Positions 43,115 through 52,294 of a DNA stretch of 64,000 nucleotides are shown piece by piece. Numbering within the stretch: position 1 is the first letter of the stretch; each line of letters opens with the position of its first letter. Source of the DNA: Providencia sp. R33 (GTDB lineage Bacteria > Pseudomonadota > Gammaproteobacteria > Enterobacterales > Enterobacteriaceae); contig NZ_CP072453.1 of NCBI RefSeq assembly GCF_019343475.1, forward strand, positions 4,650,001-4,714,000, in the 5' to 3' direction. A program made the translations under genes and the position numbers. Under the pieces are notes generated by a model that searched no databases, was not told where the DNA came from, and was given only the letters and a program-made list of their open reading frames with translations.

Positions 43115-45244
43115 ATGTCTTGGACAGACCCCAATAAAAACAAACGACTTGGCAGCCCCGAAAATAACCCACTTATTCACGGTGGTGGGTATGCGGGTGG
43201 CAGAACCTATGCACAGGACCAAGCCCTGCAAGAAGCTCATGGTCAACTGCTAGACTGTATTATGAGTGGTGAAATGGGAACGGGGTTGGTATTCACCTGT
43301 ACGATTGGTGGACTCCCTGAAAACACCTTTCAAGTCACGCAATTTGATTTGCAAGAAGGGCTTTCCCAACTCTTTTCACTGTCGATTCAGGCGGTCAGTC
43401 CGTTACCCGAGATTGATTTTCAAACGGTATTGGGTGCGGCCTCTTCGTTGACCGTAAAGCGAGATGGAAAAATTCTTCGCACGGTGCAAGGGATTTTAGC
43501 AGGGGCAGAGCAAGGGAACACGGATGGCGTGAAAACGTGGTATCACTTTGTGATACGCCCTGAAATGTGGGTAATGACGCTTAAGCAGGATAGCCGAATT
43601 TTCCAAAATATGACGGTGCCCCAAGTGCTTAAGGTGTTACTGGATGAAGCGCGTGTGAAACACGATATGCAATTCTACCATCCCGAAGAGCATCTTGAAC
43701 GTCCCTACATCACCCAAAAGCGCGAAACCCTGTATGAATTCTGGTGTCGACTTGCTGCTGAAGAAGGGATTAATTACTGGTTCGAAGAAGGCCCACAACT
43801 GTTTTACAGTGACCGTCATTTAGGTATGAAGGCGGGTATTTCGCTCACCTATAATCCGCAATCTGAAACGGATATCACCGACAGCACCGCCACCACATGG
43901 CGTTATGCCGAGCAGCTGTGCAGCGATATTCGTGTAGATAAAGATTACAACTCGGTACGCCCATCGTATCCGTTGGCACACCAAGTGACGGGGGAGGTTC
44001 ACCAACAACATGAAATGTTTGAAAGTTACGGTCGCTTTCAAGAAGATGCAGAAGGTAAACACTTAAACCAAATTCGTTACGAGCAATCGCAAAACCCGCG
44101 CCAAGTGGGGTCAGCCACGACTAACTGCATTGAGTTAGCACCGGGGCGTATTTTTACCTTGTCTAACCACCCCAGCGCGCGTATGAACACCACGTGGCAG
44201 GTGGTTAGCGTATCCCATCACGGTGTGCAGCCATTAGCGGATAACAGTGGCGGAGAAGGCACCCAACTGAGCAATCAGCTTTCCTTTGTGCCCAGCACCC
44301 AAGAGTGGCGTCCGCCTTACCGATATAAGCCGCTTGCCGATGGGGATGAAGTCGCGACAGTCGTAGGGCCAAAAGGGGAAGAAATCTACACGAACAGCAA
44401 AGGGGAAGTGACCGTCTATTTCCATTGGGATAGGCGTGGTATCCCTGACCACAGTGCGTCTTGCTGGGTGCCCGTGACGCATGGCTGGAGCGGAAATGGC
44501 TATGGGTTTATGAGTATCCCTCATATTGGGCAGCAGGTTTTAATCAGTTACCTGAATGGCGACATTGACCGCCCCGTGATTACGGGGTGCATGTACAACG
44601 GTCGCAATGCCCCTCCGTTAGATTTACCAGCCCAAAAAACACGCACTACCTTTAAAACGTGCACCCACAAAGGGGAAGGCTTTAACGAATTACGCTTTGA
44701 AGATGAAGCGGGGCAAGAAGAAGTGTACATTCATGCCCAGCGTGACATGAATGTGCATATTCAACATGACAGCCATACCCATGTACAAAACGATGTCAAA
44801 CAGCGCATTGACCAACACCGTTTTACTGACATTCAAGGGGATGAGCATCTTCACGTTAAGGGAACACACAAAGCCCAAATAGAAGGTGATATCTCTGAAC
44901 AGGTGCTTGGCAGTTATCACCAACAAATTAACGGTGCACTGGTGAGTGAAAGTGGTCAAGAGACCCACATCACCAGCCAAGGCAAAGTGGTGATTGATGC
45001 GGCGACGGAAATTACCTTAAAAGTGGGTGGCAGTTTTGTGCGGGTGACACCGGGCAATGTGTTTACCTCCGGTAATGTGGCGATTGGTGACAGTGCGGGG
45101 GGCACAGGGCAAGCAGTGAATATTCAATTGCCAGATGGTGTTGACCCGTTTGCGATACCGCCTTACCCCATTAAACCCTATTGCGCGATGCAAGCCCAAG
45201 CGACGGGCAGTTGGGTGATTAAGCCGAGTGGGGGAAATCAATGA
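43115..45244 (+). CDS. vgrG: type VI secretion spike protein VgrG
   Basis: About 709 residues. The gp27-like base (FTCTIGGLPENTFQVTQFDLQEGLSQLFSLSI) leads into LYEFWCRLAAEEGINYWFEE, then the gp5-like OB fold with VVGPKGEEIYTNSKGEVTVYFHWD and SCWVPVTHGWSGNGYGFMSIPHIGQQVLISYLNGDIDRPVITG. A beta-helical needle with DUF2345-like repeats follows. No obvious enzymatic domain is fused to the end, so the toxin travels separately. The ATG at 43115 has GGAGG upstream. The stop overlaps the next gene by four bases. Confidence 0.93.
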   Translation: MSWTDPNKNKRLGSPENNPLIHGGGYAGGRTYAQDQALQEAHGQLLDCIMSGEMGTGLVFTCTIGGLPENTFQVTQFDLQEGLSQLFSLSIQAVSPLPEIDFQTVLGAASSLTVKRDGKILRTVQGILAGAEQGNTDGVKTWYHFVIRPEMWVMTLKQDSRIFQNMTVPQVLKVLLDEARVKHDMQFYHPEEHLERPYITQKRETLYEFWCRLAAEEGINYWFEEGPQLFYSDRHLGMKAGISLTYNPQSETDITDSTATTWRYAEQLCSDIRVDKDYNSVRPSYPLAHQVTGEVHQQHEMFESYGRFQEDAEGKHLNQIRYEQSQNPRQVGSATTNCIELAPGRIFTLSNHPSARMNTTWQVVSVSHHGVQPLADNSGGEGTQLSNQLSFVPSTQEWRPPYRYKPLADGDEVATVVGPKGEEIYTNSKGEVTVYFHWDRRGIPDHSASCWVPVTHGWSGNGYGFMSIPHIGQQVLISYLNGDIDRPVITGCMYNGRNAPPLDLPAQKTRTTFKTCTHKGEGFNELRFEDEAGQEEVYIHAQRDMNVHIQHDSHTHVQNDVKQRIDQHRFTDIQGDEHLHVKGTHKAQIEGDISEQVLGSYHQQINGALVSESGQETHITSQGKVVIDAATEITLKVGGSFVRVTPGNVFTSGNVAIGDSAGGTGQAVNIQLPDGVDPFAIPPYPIKPYCAMQAQATGSWVIKPSGGNQ

Positions 45245-46047
45245 GACTCACCCCTTGGACAACATGGTTAACCGCATCGAATACCGACCCCGTCTATTTG
45301 CTGCTCAATACGTTAGCCACACCCAACCCGACAGACTTATTGTTTGCCAATGATTGGGTTGAACAGGCATTTCCTATTTACAATGGCACCTCACTGGCCC
45401 ATTTAATCGGTCAGAGCCCGTGGCTTGTGCAATTAAAACCGAGTGCGTATGCCCCATTGGGGCAACTGCTTGACCGTAAAGGCTTCAGTGATAACACATG
45501 GGGCTGGGCGTATCGCAGCTCGCTGGATTGGCAATACCAGTTACGGCATTGGCAAAACCGCCAATTGGTGGAGCTGAATGAAGAGCTCGTGGTGCTGCGT
45601 TTAATGGATACGCGCATTGCGAATGTGCTTATTCCCAAAATGCGTGCGGTGGATTGGTCTGTGTTGATGACCCCTGTTCATGAGGTGATGCTGGAGACAC
45701 TCAGTGACCCTGCTTTTTTTGAATCGCCTACTCGCCATAACCCTTTGCCTATTCCTGAACTGCAAGCCCGTCCGTTCATCATGGGGGAGCATTTACAGGC
45801 TGCGTGGGAAAACTCCGCCCAATTTATCCAACTGTTAGCGGAAAACCTTGCCTGTGAATTGTGGGAAAACCATGCGGAGGACGCTCTATCCCTCGACACA
45901 CCGGAAGGTCAACTTCACCGACGTTTAGTGGATTGGTTACATCTGCATCCCTCACTCGCGGGGGATATTCATACCCGTACCGCCACCCAGTTTACGGACT
46001 ATGCCCAGCAACAAGGCTGGCTAACCACGACAACGGAGCCGTCATGA
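45241..46047 (+). CDS. DUF4123 effector-loading chaperone (Tap/TEC)
   Basis: A 268-residue protein of the DUF4123 family, which holds a type VI effector and loads it onto its VgrG. The N-terminus (DPVYLLLNTLATPNPTDLLF), then SPWLVQL and WGWAYRSSLDWQYQLRHWQ, are typical. ATGA overlaps at both ends couple its translation to vgrG and to the effector, which fixes the VgrG-chaperone-effector set as a unit. It is not expected to be secreted. Confidence 0.85.
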   Translation: MRLTPWTTWLTASNTDPVYLLLNTLATPNPTDLLFANDWVEQAFPIYNGTSLAHLIGQSPWLVQLKPSAYAPLGQLLDRKGFSDNTWGWAYRSSLDWQYQLRHWQNRQLVELNEELVVLRLMDTRIANVLIPKMRAVDWSVLMTPVHEVMLETLSDPAFFESPTRHNPLPIPELQARPFIMGEHLQAAWENSAQFIQLLAENLACELWENHAEDALSLDTPEGQLHRRLVDWLHLHPSLAGDIHTRTATQFTDYAQQQGWLTTTTEPS

Positions 46048-47957
46048 GTCAGAAAGTCGAATCGTGTATTATCTGTGAAAACTACCGATTTTGGTTAGAA
46101 CTGCAATTGGTCGATGATAAGGGGCAGCCTTTAGCCAACGTGCCGTATACGCTCGCCGAGCGAGGTACAGGTCGTACGATGCAAGGCAGTAGCGACCCAC
46201 AAGGCCTGATAAAAGCGGAAGGCTTAACGGCTCGCCCGTATACACTGAGCCTTGAACCGCAACCCTTAGCCGATGCCCTTACAACGCTGTCGCCTCCGGC
46301 GGCTATTCAAGGCAACGATAAGGCACTGAGTGATTATTGCCGTGAACAAGGGTATCTCCTGAGTGAAAATAACCGCGCAGGGGCGTTTAACCCCAATGCC
46401 CCGACGACCGTTCACCGTATGACGGCAGGGCAAATAAGCCGTTCAGTGCATTACCAGCAGCGCGATAACGGCTATCCCTTGTTGTTTCCCTATGACCATC
46501 GCCGTGTGATTGCGATTAAGCGCATCGCAGAGCCGGTATTTGCCAAATCCACGTTGAGAGGACTGGGCAATACGGATGCGGGTGACACTGTCGAAGACTT
46601 GGCGAACTTTGGGCTATGTGATTACAACGCGTATACCTGTGGTATTGATGCCGCAGCGAAACAACCTCGTCAACGTTCTTCCTCATTTTTGAGCTTGTTA
46701 GGGATTGGTACTGCCAATGCCTTCGTAGCTCCTATGCCTCCGAGTCCTATAGGCGGATTCGGTGGGGCAGCTGCAGGTGGCGCTATGGGTCAACAAGCAA
46801 TTAATCCACCGGATATCAATCAAGACTCAAGTCGATTTGCTTTCCAGTCTGAAAATGACTATGCAATAGCCAAAGGGGTATCGAAAGGATTCGGTTCGTC
46901 GACTTGGTTTGACAGTGCACGCGTATTGGTTGGTATGATACCGAATATCTATGATGGGGATAGTTTAACACACCCAGACTTGCTGGAAATCGCGGAAATA
47001 GGGGGTACCGCACCAACACGTATGCGAGTGGGGTTTGCCTCAACGGGAACCACATCGGCAGCGATGGCAAGTGCATCTCAACTGATTGCGTACCATACTG
47101 AGCGAGACAGTGGCTTTGACCAAGTCCCCGTAATTAAAGGTGAATTGGCTTCCGACGCTGAAGCGCGAGGGGTGTTGAGCTTACCGATATATCAATCCTC
47201 AAATGGATTGCCGAACGCCAATACTCAAGCTGAAATTTACCGCTTTGATGCAGACGGCACAACGCTTTACATGGGCGTGTCGGCATCGGGTGAGATAATT
47301 AATATCTCAGCGCGGATTGATGATATTCCAAATGAACCTATCATTCATGCGGGCCCTTCGCCGTTGCCACAAAAGGTCGAAAAACCGGAAGGTTTTGCTA
47401 TTCATGACTTCGATTATCGGCCAGAGACACTACCCGTTGCAGATGATGGAATCGTTTGGCGCCATACGGGGCACGATGTTGAACCAGTGGATTTTCGGGA
47501 TTATATTCTGACGGTAGATAGGAAGGATGTTAAACCCGTTTATATCAGTTTAAACCCAAAAATACCGGGACTTGATAAACCGCTTCGAGATCCACATCCA
47601 GACTATCCACCGAATCAAGATGTATTGGATAAAATGAATTCGCGTGAGTACCAGAAAAAAGTCTTAGATGAAAATTATGATTGTTCTGAAATCGCCAGAG
47701 ATTTGAAAGAAGCCGCGGGGGGGCAAGGTGAGATCCTTGAAGTCAGATCAACTGAAAAGTATGGTTCAATAAAGGTATTTGAAAACGGAGAGTTTGAAAA
47801 TGGTATGGAATACCATCAGGTTTATTCAGATGGGATGTATATTTATGAACCCCGCATCTCCTCCCAAGCAATTCCTAAAGGGGATTGGGAGAAACACATC
47901 AAAGGTATTAATGATGGAAAGCTAACGATTACTAACAAGCCTACAGGATTAAAATAA
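46044..47957 (+). CDS. type VI effector: pyocin-S-type middle and papain-fold toxin tail
   Basis: 637 residues; the ATG at 46044 follows an ATGA overlap. Residues 1-90 form a beta-rich adaptor (LVDDKGQPLANVPYTLAE). The middle resembles the S-type pyocin domain, with RMRVGFASTG, FRDYILTVDRKDVKPVYISLNP and a glycine/proline linker near 215-255. The last 100 residues match the papain-fold toxin 2 (Tox-PL-2) pattern: DCSEIARDL with a nucleophile-like Cys near 547, EYHQVYSDG with His near 590, then YIYEPR. A cysteine protease or deamidase activity in the target cell is predicted. The immunity candidate follows at once. Confidence 0.78.
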   Translation: MSQKVESCIICENYRFWLELQLVDDKGQPLANVPYTLAERGTGRTMQGSSDPQGLIKAEGLTARPYTLSLEPQPLADALTTLSPPAAIQGNDKALSDYCREQGYLLSENNRAGAFNPNAPTTVHRMTAGQISRSVHYQQRDNGYPLLFPYDHRRVIAIKRIAEPVFAKSTLRGLGNTDAGDTVEDLANFGLCDYNAYTCGIDAAAKQPRQRSSSFLSLLGIGTANAFVAPMPPSPIGGFGGAAAGGAMGQQAINPPDINQDSSRFAFQSENDYAIAKGVSKGFGSSTWFDSARVLVGMIPNIYDGDSLTHPDLLEIAEIGGTAPTRMRVGFASTGTTSAAMASASQLIAYHTERDSGFDQVPVIKGELASDAEARGVLSLPIYQSSNGLPNANTQAEIYRFDADGTTLYMGVSASGEIINISARIDDIPNEPIIHAGPSPLPQKVEKPEGFAIHDFDYRPETLPVADDGIVWRHTGHDVEPVDFRDYILTVDRKDVKPVYISLNPKIPGLDKPLRDPHPDYPPNQDVLDKMNSREYQKKVLDENYDCSEIARDLKEAAGGQGEILEVRSTEKYGSIKVFENGEFENGMEYHQVYSDGMYIYEPRISSQAIPKGDWEKHIKGINDGKLTITNKPTGLK

Positions 47958-48457
47958 TGAAAATTGAAAATAATCAAGGTGATGAGTTATTACTGGTTAT
48001 AAAAAAATACATAGATTTAGAATGGGTACATTGCAGTAGACGATTTAAAGAAAAATATGTTGACCCAAGCAATTTTATCGATGGAGAACGTTATATTGTT
48101 GATACTATAAATCGAGCTCCTTCAACAAACTTTCGTCCTGTAGATGAGCGTAATCATCAAGATTTTATTGCTGTATTGAAAGCAGCTGTTGACTCTTATC
48201 ATGGAAAAATCGACTGGGCTTTAACGGGACGACAAAAAACGAACACACCTGAATATAATTGGGCAGTAGTACCTTCTATCTTTTTGGAGCAGGAAGTAAT
48301 CGATGAAGCTAATAGATTGATGATAACAAAGGCAGAATATTTATCACGAAAAATGCCTGAATTAGGACCGGTAGCCTATGCGGATTTAATTAATCTTGCT
48401 AAACATGTCGATAAATATTTAGAAAAACATTATTTACCTTTGAAGCGTCATTCATAA
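47957..48457 (+). CDS. probable immunity protein for the type VI effector
   Basis: A 166-residue, soluble, charged protein with no signal peptide. It starts in the TAATG overlap with the effector stop, the standard place for a cognate immunity gene. No family was recognised. A cytosolic location fits a toxin whose papain-like domain acts in the cytoplasm. Base composition drops in GC relative to vgrG, as is usual for swapped toxin-immunity ends. The assignment is by position only. Confidence 0.6.
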   Translation: MKIENNQGDELLLVIKKYIDLEWVHCSRRFKEKYVDPSNFIDGERYIVDTINRAPSTNFRPVDERNHQDFIAVLKAAVDSYHGKIDWALTGRQKTNTPEYNWAVVPSIFLEQEVIDEANRLMITKAEYLSRKMPELGPVAYADLINLAKHVDKYLEKHYLPLKRHS

Positions 48458-48543
48458 ATCCGACTTAGTGTAATAATGTAAACTAGCAATAAATGAATAT
48501 TGTTTAGGATGTTATATTGGAGATAATTTAATAGGGAATACTG

Positions 48544-49026
48544 ATGTCTATGGTTTATAATCGATTCAGTTTAGTTGCTATCATCATTGGAGCTTTTAGT
48601 ATTCTTGTAATACTTGTTAATCAAAGCTTTGAGCGTGAATATGTCCAATCTAAACCTAAGTTAGAGCAGATTGTTCATGAAAAGGTAAGTAGCATAAAAA
48701 AAGCGACAATGGATGCAATTAAAGGAAAAGCGTATCAAGCTCCTAACGTAGATCCTGCCAATGAACAGCGACAACTTTTATTAGATAAAATTGAATTATC
48801 AAAACAAATCAGTATAACGCTCGGTGTATTTGGTATTATTTTTGCGGCTATTTCATTTATTCGCCATGAAAACAAAAACTCATCCAGAATAGCATTAGCG
48901 CTAAATGGGAGTGTTCTCGCTATTTCTCTTCTATTGTATGCTGCCGCAGTTATAGCTAGCATTGTTGCTGTTTTACTTGTTATTTGGTTTATAGGTAACT
49001 TTTTTGACATTTTTAGTATTTGCTAG
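48544..49026 (+). CDS. small inner-membrane protein in the type VI locus
   Basis: A 160-residue protein with an N-terminal anchor (FSLVAIIIGAFSILVILVN), a lysine-rich periplasmic or cytosolic segment of about 60 residues, and two C-terminal membrane helices (ITLGVFGIIFAAISFI and LALNGSVLAISLLLYAAAVIASIVAVLLVIWF). No family recognised. Between immunity and PAAR genes, it may be a second immunity protein or an orphan left by an earlier effector swap. Confidence 0.5.
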   Translation: MSMVYNRFSLVAIIIGAFSILVILVNQSFEREYVQSKPKLEQIVHEKVSSIKKATMDAIKGKAYQAPNVDPANEQRQLLLDKIELSKQISITLGVFGIIFAAISFIRHENKNSSRIALALNGSVLAISLLLYAAAVIASIVAVLLVIWFIGNFFDIFSIC

Positions 49027-49126
49027 CTTCTTTAGAAAAGTCCTCTAATTTTTTTACGCCAAACAGTTGATTTTAAATAATAGGTTGAACAACTTTTAGC
49101 AACGCTTGATCAGGAGAAAAAACGCA

Positions 49127-49396
49127 ATGCGTAGTCTTGTGAACGGCAGAAAACTCATTTTAAAAAATGATACGACGAATACGGGGGGGACGGTGCTGAC
49201 AGCATCTTCTCTTGCTAAGCAAACTCAAGGTGTGGCCTGTGTGGGTGACTCTGTTTATTGCCCATCATGTAAAAAAACAGGGGCTATCGTTGAAGGTGAT
49301 AGCTTAATGAAAATTAACGGTATACCTGTCGCGTTAGAAGGTCATAAAGTCGCTTGTGGATGTTCTGGAGGATGCGTGCTTGTCGCGTTAGGTTAA
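49127..49396 (+). CDS. PAAR-domain protein (type VI spike tip)
   Basis: A 90-residue protein with PAAR-type motifs: GVACVGDSVYCPSCKKTGAIVEGDSLMKINGIPVALEGHKVACGC, including cysteines and histidine that bind the tip metal ion. PAAR proteins cap the VgrG trimer and sharpen the spike. The start at 49127 has a CAGGAG site about 10 bases upstream; an upstream in-frame ATG at 49106 lies within poor sequence. It closes the locus and is followed by a hairpin. Confidence 0.82.
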   Translation: MRSLVNGRKLILKNDTTNTGGTVLTASSLAKQTQGVACVGDSVYCPSCKKTGAIVEGDSLMKINGIPVALEGHKVACGCSGGCVLVALG

Positions 49397-49445
49397 ATCA
49401 TAGCTCGATATCAGTACTTAGGAAAAAATAAAGTCTAGGTAATGA

Positions 49446-49473
49446 CCACCTTTACGAATATTCGCAAAGGTGG
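49446..49473 (+). terminator. hairpin after the PAAR gene
   Basis: CCACCTTT and AAAGGTGG arms enclose a second inner pairing (GAATATTC). It lies 50 bases after the PAAR stop. The T tract is weak. Confidence 0.55.
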
Positions 49474-49568
49474 CTAAATGATATTATTCAGTTTGATTTA
49501 TGTTTTAACTCACTAATATAACCAACATATCATCGCATCATTTATTCTCTTTGTTGTGCTTTAATAAA

Positions 49569-49930
49569 TGTGGACACTTTGATAAAGGAATCTATTCACC
49601 TTTAAAATAAGATGTCGATATGAAACGAAAATCACCGAAGCAATATACTGAACGTTTTAAAAAAGAAGCGATTAATTTAATACTCGAACAAGGCTATACC
49701 GTTCAACAAGCGGCTAATGCTCTCGGAATTACCACTAAATTGCTCTATGCTTGGCGAAAGCGCCATGAAGCCGAAAATAAGCCTAACGCATTAACCCCTT
49801 TTGAGCGACAAGAGCTACTCGCTCTGCGCAAAGAAGTTAAGCAATTGAAAATGGAGAAAGAAATCCTAAAAAAGGCGAGTGCCTTCTTTGCGAAAGAGTT
49901 GCTATAAGGTGTTGGTTTGTTCAAGAGCAT
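49569..49930 (+). mobile_element. truncated IS3-family element
   Basis: The left end (TGTGGACACTTTGATAAAGG at 49569) and a complete orfA are present. orfB starts with CWFVQEHKT near 49912 and is cut off near 49930, where sequence of the Gp2-like gene resumes. The element therefore lacks its catalytic domain and right end. Confidence 0.65.
49620..49907 (+). CDS. IS3-family transposase OrfA
   Basis: A 95-residue OrfA. The helix-turn-helix PKQYTERFKKEAINLILEQGYTVQQAANALGI is followed by a leucine-zipper-like end (LRKEVKQLKMEKEILKKASAFFAKE). OrfA binds the element's ends and normally frameshifts into OrfB. OrfB is truncated here, so the gene cannot support transposition alone. A related orfB fragment lies on the opposite strand near 55.2 kb. 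Confidence 0.85.
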   Translation: MKRKSPKQYTERFKKEAINLILEQGYTVQQAANALGITTKLLYAWRKRHEAENKPNALTPFERQELLALRKEVKQLKMEKEILKKASAFFAKELL

Positions 49931-49933
49931 AAA

Positions 49934-50409
49934 ACACAATAGACCTGTCTTACAAAAGTGGTATTTGCCATAGAGTCAAAGCTCACCACCTGCGCCAGCA
50001 TCGCCAAGCCCTGTACAAAGCCATTAATAGCGACCCACTCTTTTCACACTGTGTTGGGTATATCTTGAAATTGGAATTTGGCATGGAAAAAGGCTTTCAT
50101 TACCACGCCTTGTTTTTCTTTAACGGTCAGAAAGTGAGGCAGGACATCACGCTGGGCAAACTCATTGGTGAACTCTGGCAAGAACGTATTACGGACATGG
50201 CAGGCCTGTACTTTAACTGTAATTACCAAAAAGAAAGATATCGCGAACTAGGGATTGGCTTACTAAAACGTGCTGATGCGGAGAGTAAGAAAGGATTGCT
50301 CAATGCAGTGAGGTATTTATGTAAAGCTGATGCATGGGTTCGCCTTGCTGTGCCTGAACTCAAACGCACCTTTTGGCGAGGCGAAATCAAACCGAGAAAA
50401 CGCCAGTAG
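49934..50409 (+). pseudogene. 5'-truncated inovirus Gp2/YfjJ-like gene
   Basis: The open frame runs from the IS3 junction at 49934 (IDLSYKSGICHRVKAHHLRQHRQALYKAINS) through LEFGMEKGFHYHALFFFNG, with the histidine pair seen in HUH-like proteins, to VRYLCKADAWVRL and KPRKRQ. The N-terminal part of the gene is missing where the IS3 fragment abuts, and no start remains except internal ATGs. It belongs to the same family as the gene at 29738 and likewise precedes alpA and a zinc-ribbon gene. Confidence 0.7.
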
Positions 50410-50522
50410 TTAGCAACCAAATTATTTTTTACACATCCGGTTAATGATGTGGAGTGATATCCACATCCCATTTTTCGATATCGCTCCTGCTTTTTATCCA
50501 CATTAAAAACAGGAGTTTTACC

Positions 50523-50759
50523 ATGAGCACGCAAACTGAAAATATTGCATTACTTGATGACCAATTCATTGACATGAAATTTATCACCGCACTAACAGGA
50601 TTAACAGATAAGTGGTTCTATAAGTTGATCCAAGATGGCGAGTTCCCAAAACCTATCAAGTTTGGTCGTATGTCGCGCTGGTTAAAAAGTGAAGTCGTAC
50701 AATGGCTACAAGCACGCATTGATGAATCGAGAGAAGTCAACTCAGCCCTTGAATTCTAA
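50523..50759 (+). CDS. alpA: second AlpA-family regulator
   Basis: A 78-residue protein nearly identical in its core to the AlpA at 30455 (LLDDQFIDMKFITALTGLTDKWFYKLIQDGEFPKPIKFGRMSRWLKSEV, in segments). The start at 50523 has AGGAG 7 bases upstream; a longer frame to 50454 is unlikely. Two almost identical AlpA proteins in one 20-kb stretch could cross-regulate each other's excision genes. Confidence 0.82.
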   Translation: MSTQTENIALLDDQFIDMKFITALTGLTDKWFYKLIQDGEFPKPIKFGRMSRWLKSEVVQWLQARIDESREVNSALEF

Positions 50760-51010
50760 GGCGCTAGCGCGAGTCGCCGTGCATTTTCCATAGCATACCT
50801 ACCCATTACCCACCAACTCACTTTCAACCACACCTGGTGCGATTGAATGCGCTCTAGGCAAAGCGACGTCCTAAATATACGAACCTGACTCGATATGCAT
50901 GCAGCCTATGCTCAGTGGTCTTCTGAGTTTCAAGGTGGGTTGCCGAGTGTGGATCCTGAATGTTGGGTACTCAGAACGTTTAGTTTAAATTTTACCGAAG
51001 GAGCACAACC

Positions 51011-51424
51011 ATGCTTAAATTACATGAAGTCAAAATGTCGCTAGCCCTAACGCAGAACAATCGTTTCGCGGGAGCCAATCAGGAACCGAGTTATTCACGA
51101 GAAAACTATTACTGTGCTCACTGCGGTGAGCCCGTCACACTGCACAAGACGCCAACGGAGTCATGGTTTACCCATTCTGATCCTCAGACCGCAGAGCACT
51201 GTCCGCGGGTCATCAGTAAGATCAAGAACTTAGAAGACAAGGCACGACTGAGCACACAGGTTCGATCAGTGTCCCCTATTTTAAAGATCACGGATTGGTT
51301 TTGCGTGCAGTGTCGTGAGTATTTTACAAGTAATCAAAAATGTTGCCCGAAGTGCCATGAGGGGATTTGGTGTATTCCTGCTTTGAATGTGACAGAAGAA
51401 CATCAGCCTAAAACAAATAGGTAA
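51011..51424 (+). CDS. second zinc-ribbon protein of the alpA-linked type
   Basis: A 137-residue protein with the layout of the one at 30822: YYCAHCGEPVTLHKT, a central HCPR pair, WFCVQCREYF and CCPKCHEG. It follows alpA after about 250 bases with no visible gene (50760-51010). A GGAG site precedes the ATG. It looks intact even though its neighbours are broken. Function unknown. Confidence 0.62.
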   Translation: MLKLHEVKMSLALTQNNRFAGANQEPSYSRENYYCAHCGEPVTLHKTPTESWFTHSDPQTAEHCPRVISKIKNLEDKARLSTQVRSVSPILKITDWFCVQCREYFTSNQKCCPKCHEGIWCIPALNVTEEHQPKTNR

Positions 51425-51552
51425 TTTCCATATAAGCGATTTAAATATTAATGGATTTTAATAATTATAATGCTATTCACTTTATAACCTAACTCTCCCC
51501 TCTATTCTGTGTATAATTAAACACTAAACCCAATTTCGTTGAGAGAGCGGCT

Positions 51553-52263
51553 ATGGCTGGTATGAATAAATCTCATCTGACTGAAACAGACATCATTACA
51601 AAATATATCCTCCCAGCAGTTAAAGATGCAGGTTGGAACCTGATGTCGCAGATCCGCCAAGAAGTCAAACTGCGTGATGGTAAAGTTGTGGTCCGTGGTA
51701 AGTTAGCAGCACGGTTGACAGTGAAATCAGCCGACATAGTGCTCTATCATAAGCCAGGGTTGCCCCTTGCCGTCATAGAAGCGAAAGCGAATAAACACGA
51801 AATGGGGAAAGGGATGCAGCAAGGGTTAGATTACGCACGCCTGCTTGACGTCCCTTTTGTTTTTGCTTCTAATGGTGATGGTTTTATCTTCTACGATAAA
51901 ACAAATTCTGTGCAGATTGAATCCGAAATAACACTCAACGACTTTCCAACACCAGAACTGCTTTGGACTAAATACTGTACTTGGAAAGGTTTTACTGCCG
52001 AGCAGCTACCCATAATTAGTCAAGATTACTACGATGATAGTAGTGGAAAGTCCCCTCGTTATTATCAGCTACAAGCCATTAATAAAACTGTAGAAGCCGT
52101 TTCTGCCTGACAAAAACGCGTATTACTCGTGATGGCTACAGGTAAAACTTATACAGCTTTTCCGATTATCTGGCGTCGATGGAAAGCAAAAAATAAAAAA
52201 CGCATTTTGTTTCTTGCCGACCGCAATACACGTTGGCACGAGGCAGTCTATTTGCTAATTTAA
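51553..52263 (+). pseudogene. remnant of a second type I restriction subunit R
   Basis: The first 185 codons encode an HsdR nuclease domain of the EcoKI/EcoEI-like sort (VKSADIVLYHKPGLPLAVIEAKAN, GMQQGLDYARLLDVPFVFASNGDGFIFYD). A TGA at 52108 then interrupts the frame where GGA is expected before QKRVLLVMATG. Beyond it, Walker A reads MATGKTYTAF, two residues short of MATGTGKTYTAF, and homology ends after RILFLADRN near 52233. No hsdM or hsdS accompanies it. It is a different type I family from the intact system at 31524. Confidence 0.82.
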
Positions 52264-52294
52264 AATAATAGATAAAAAATAAGGCAAAAGCATT

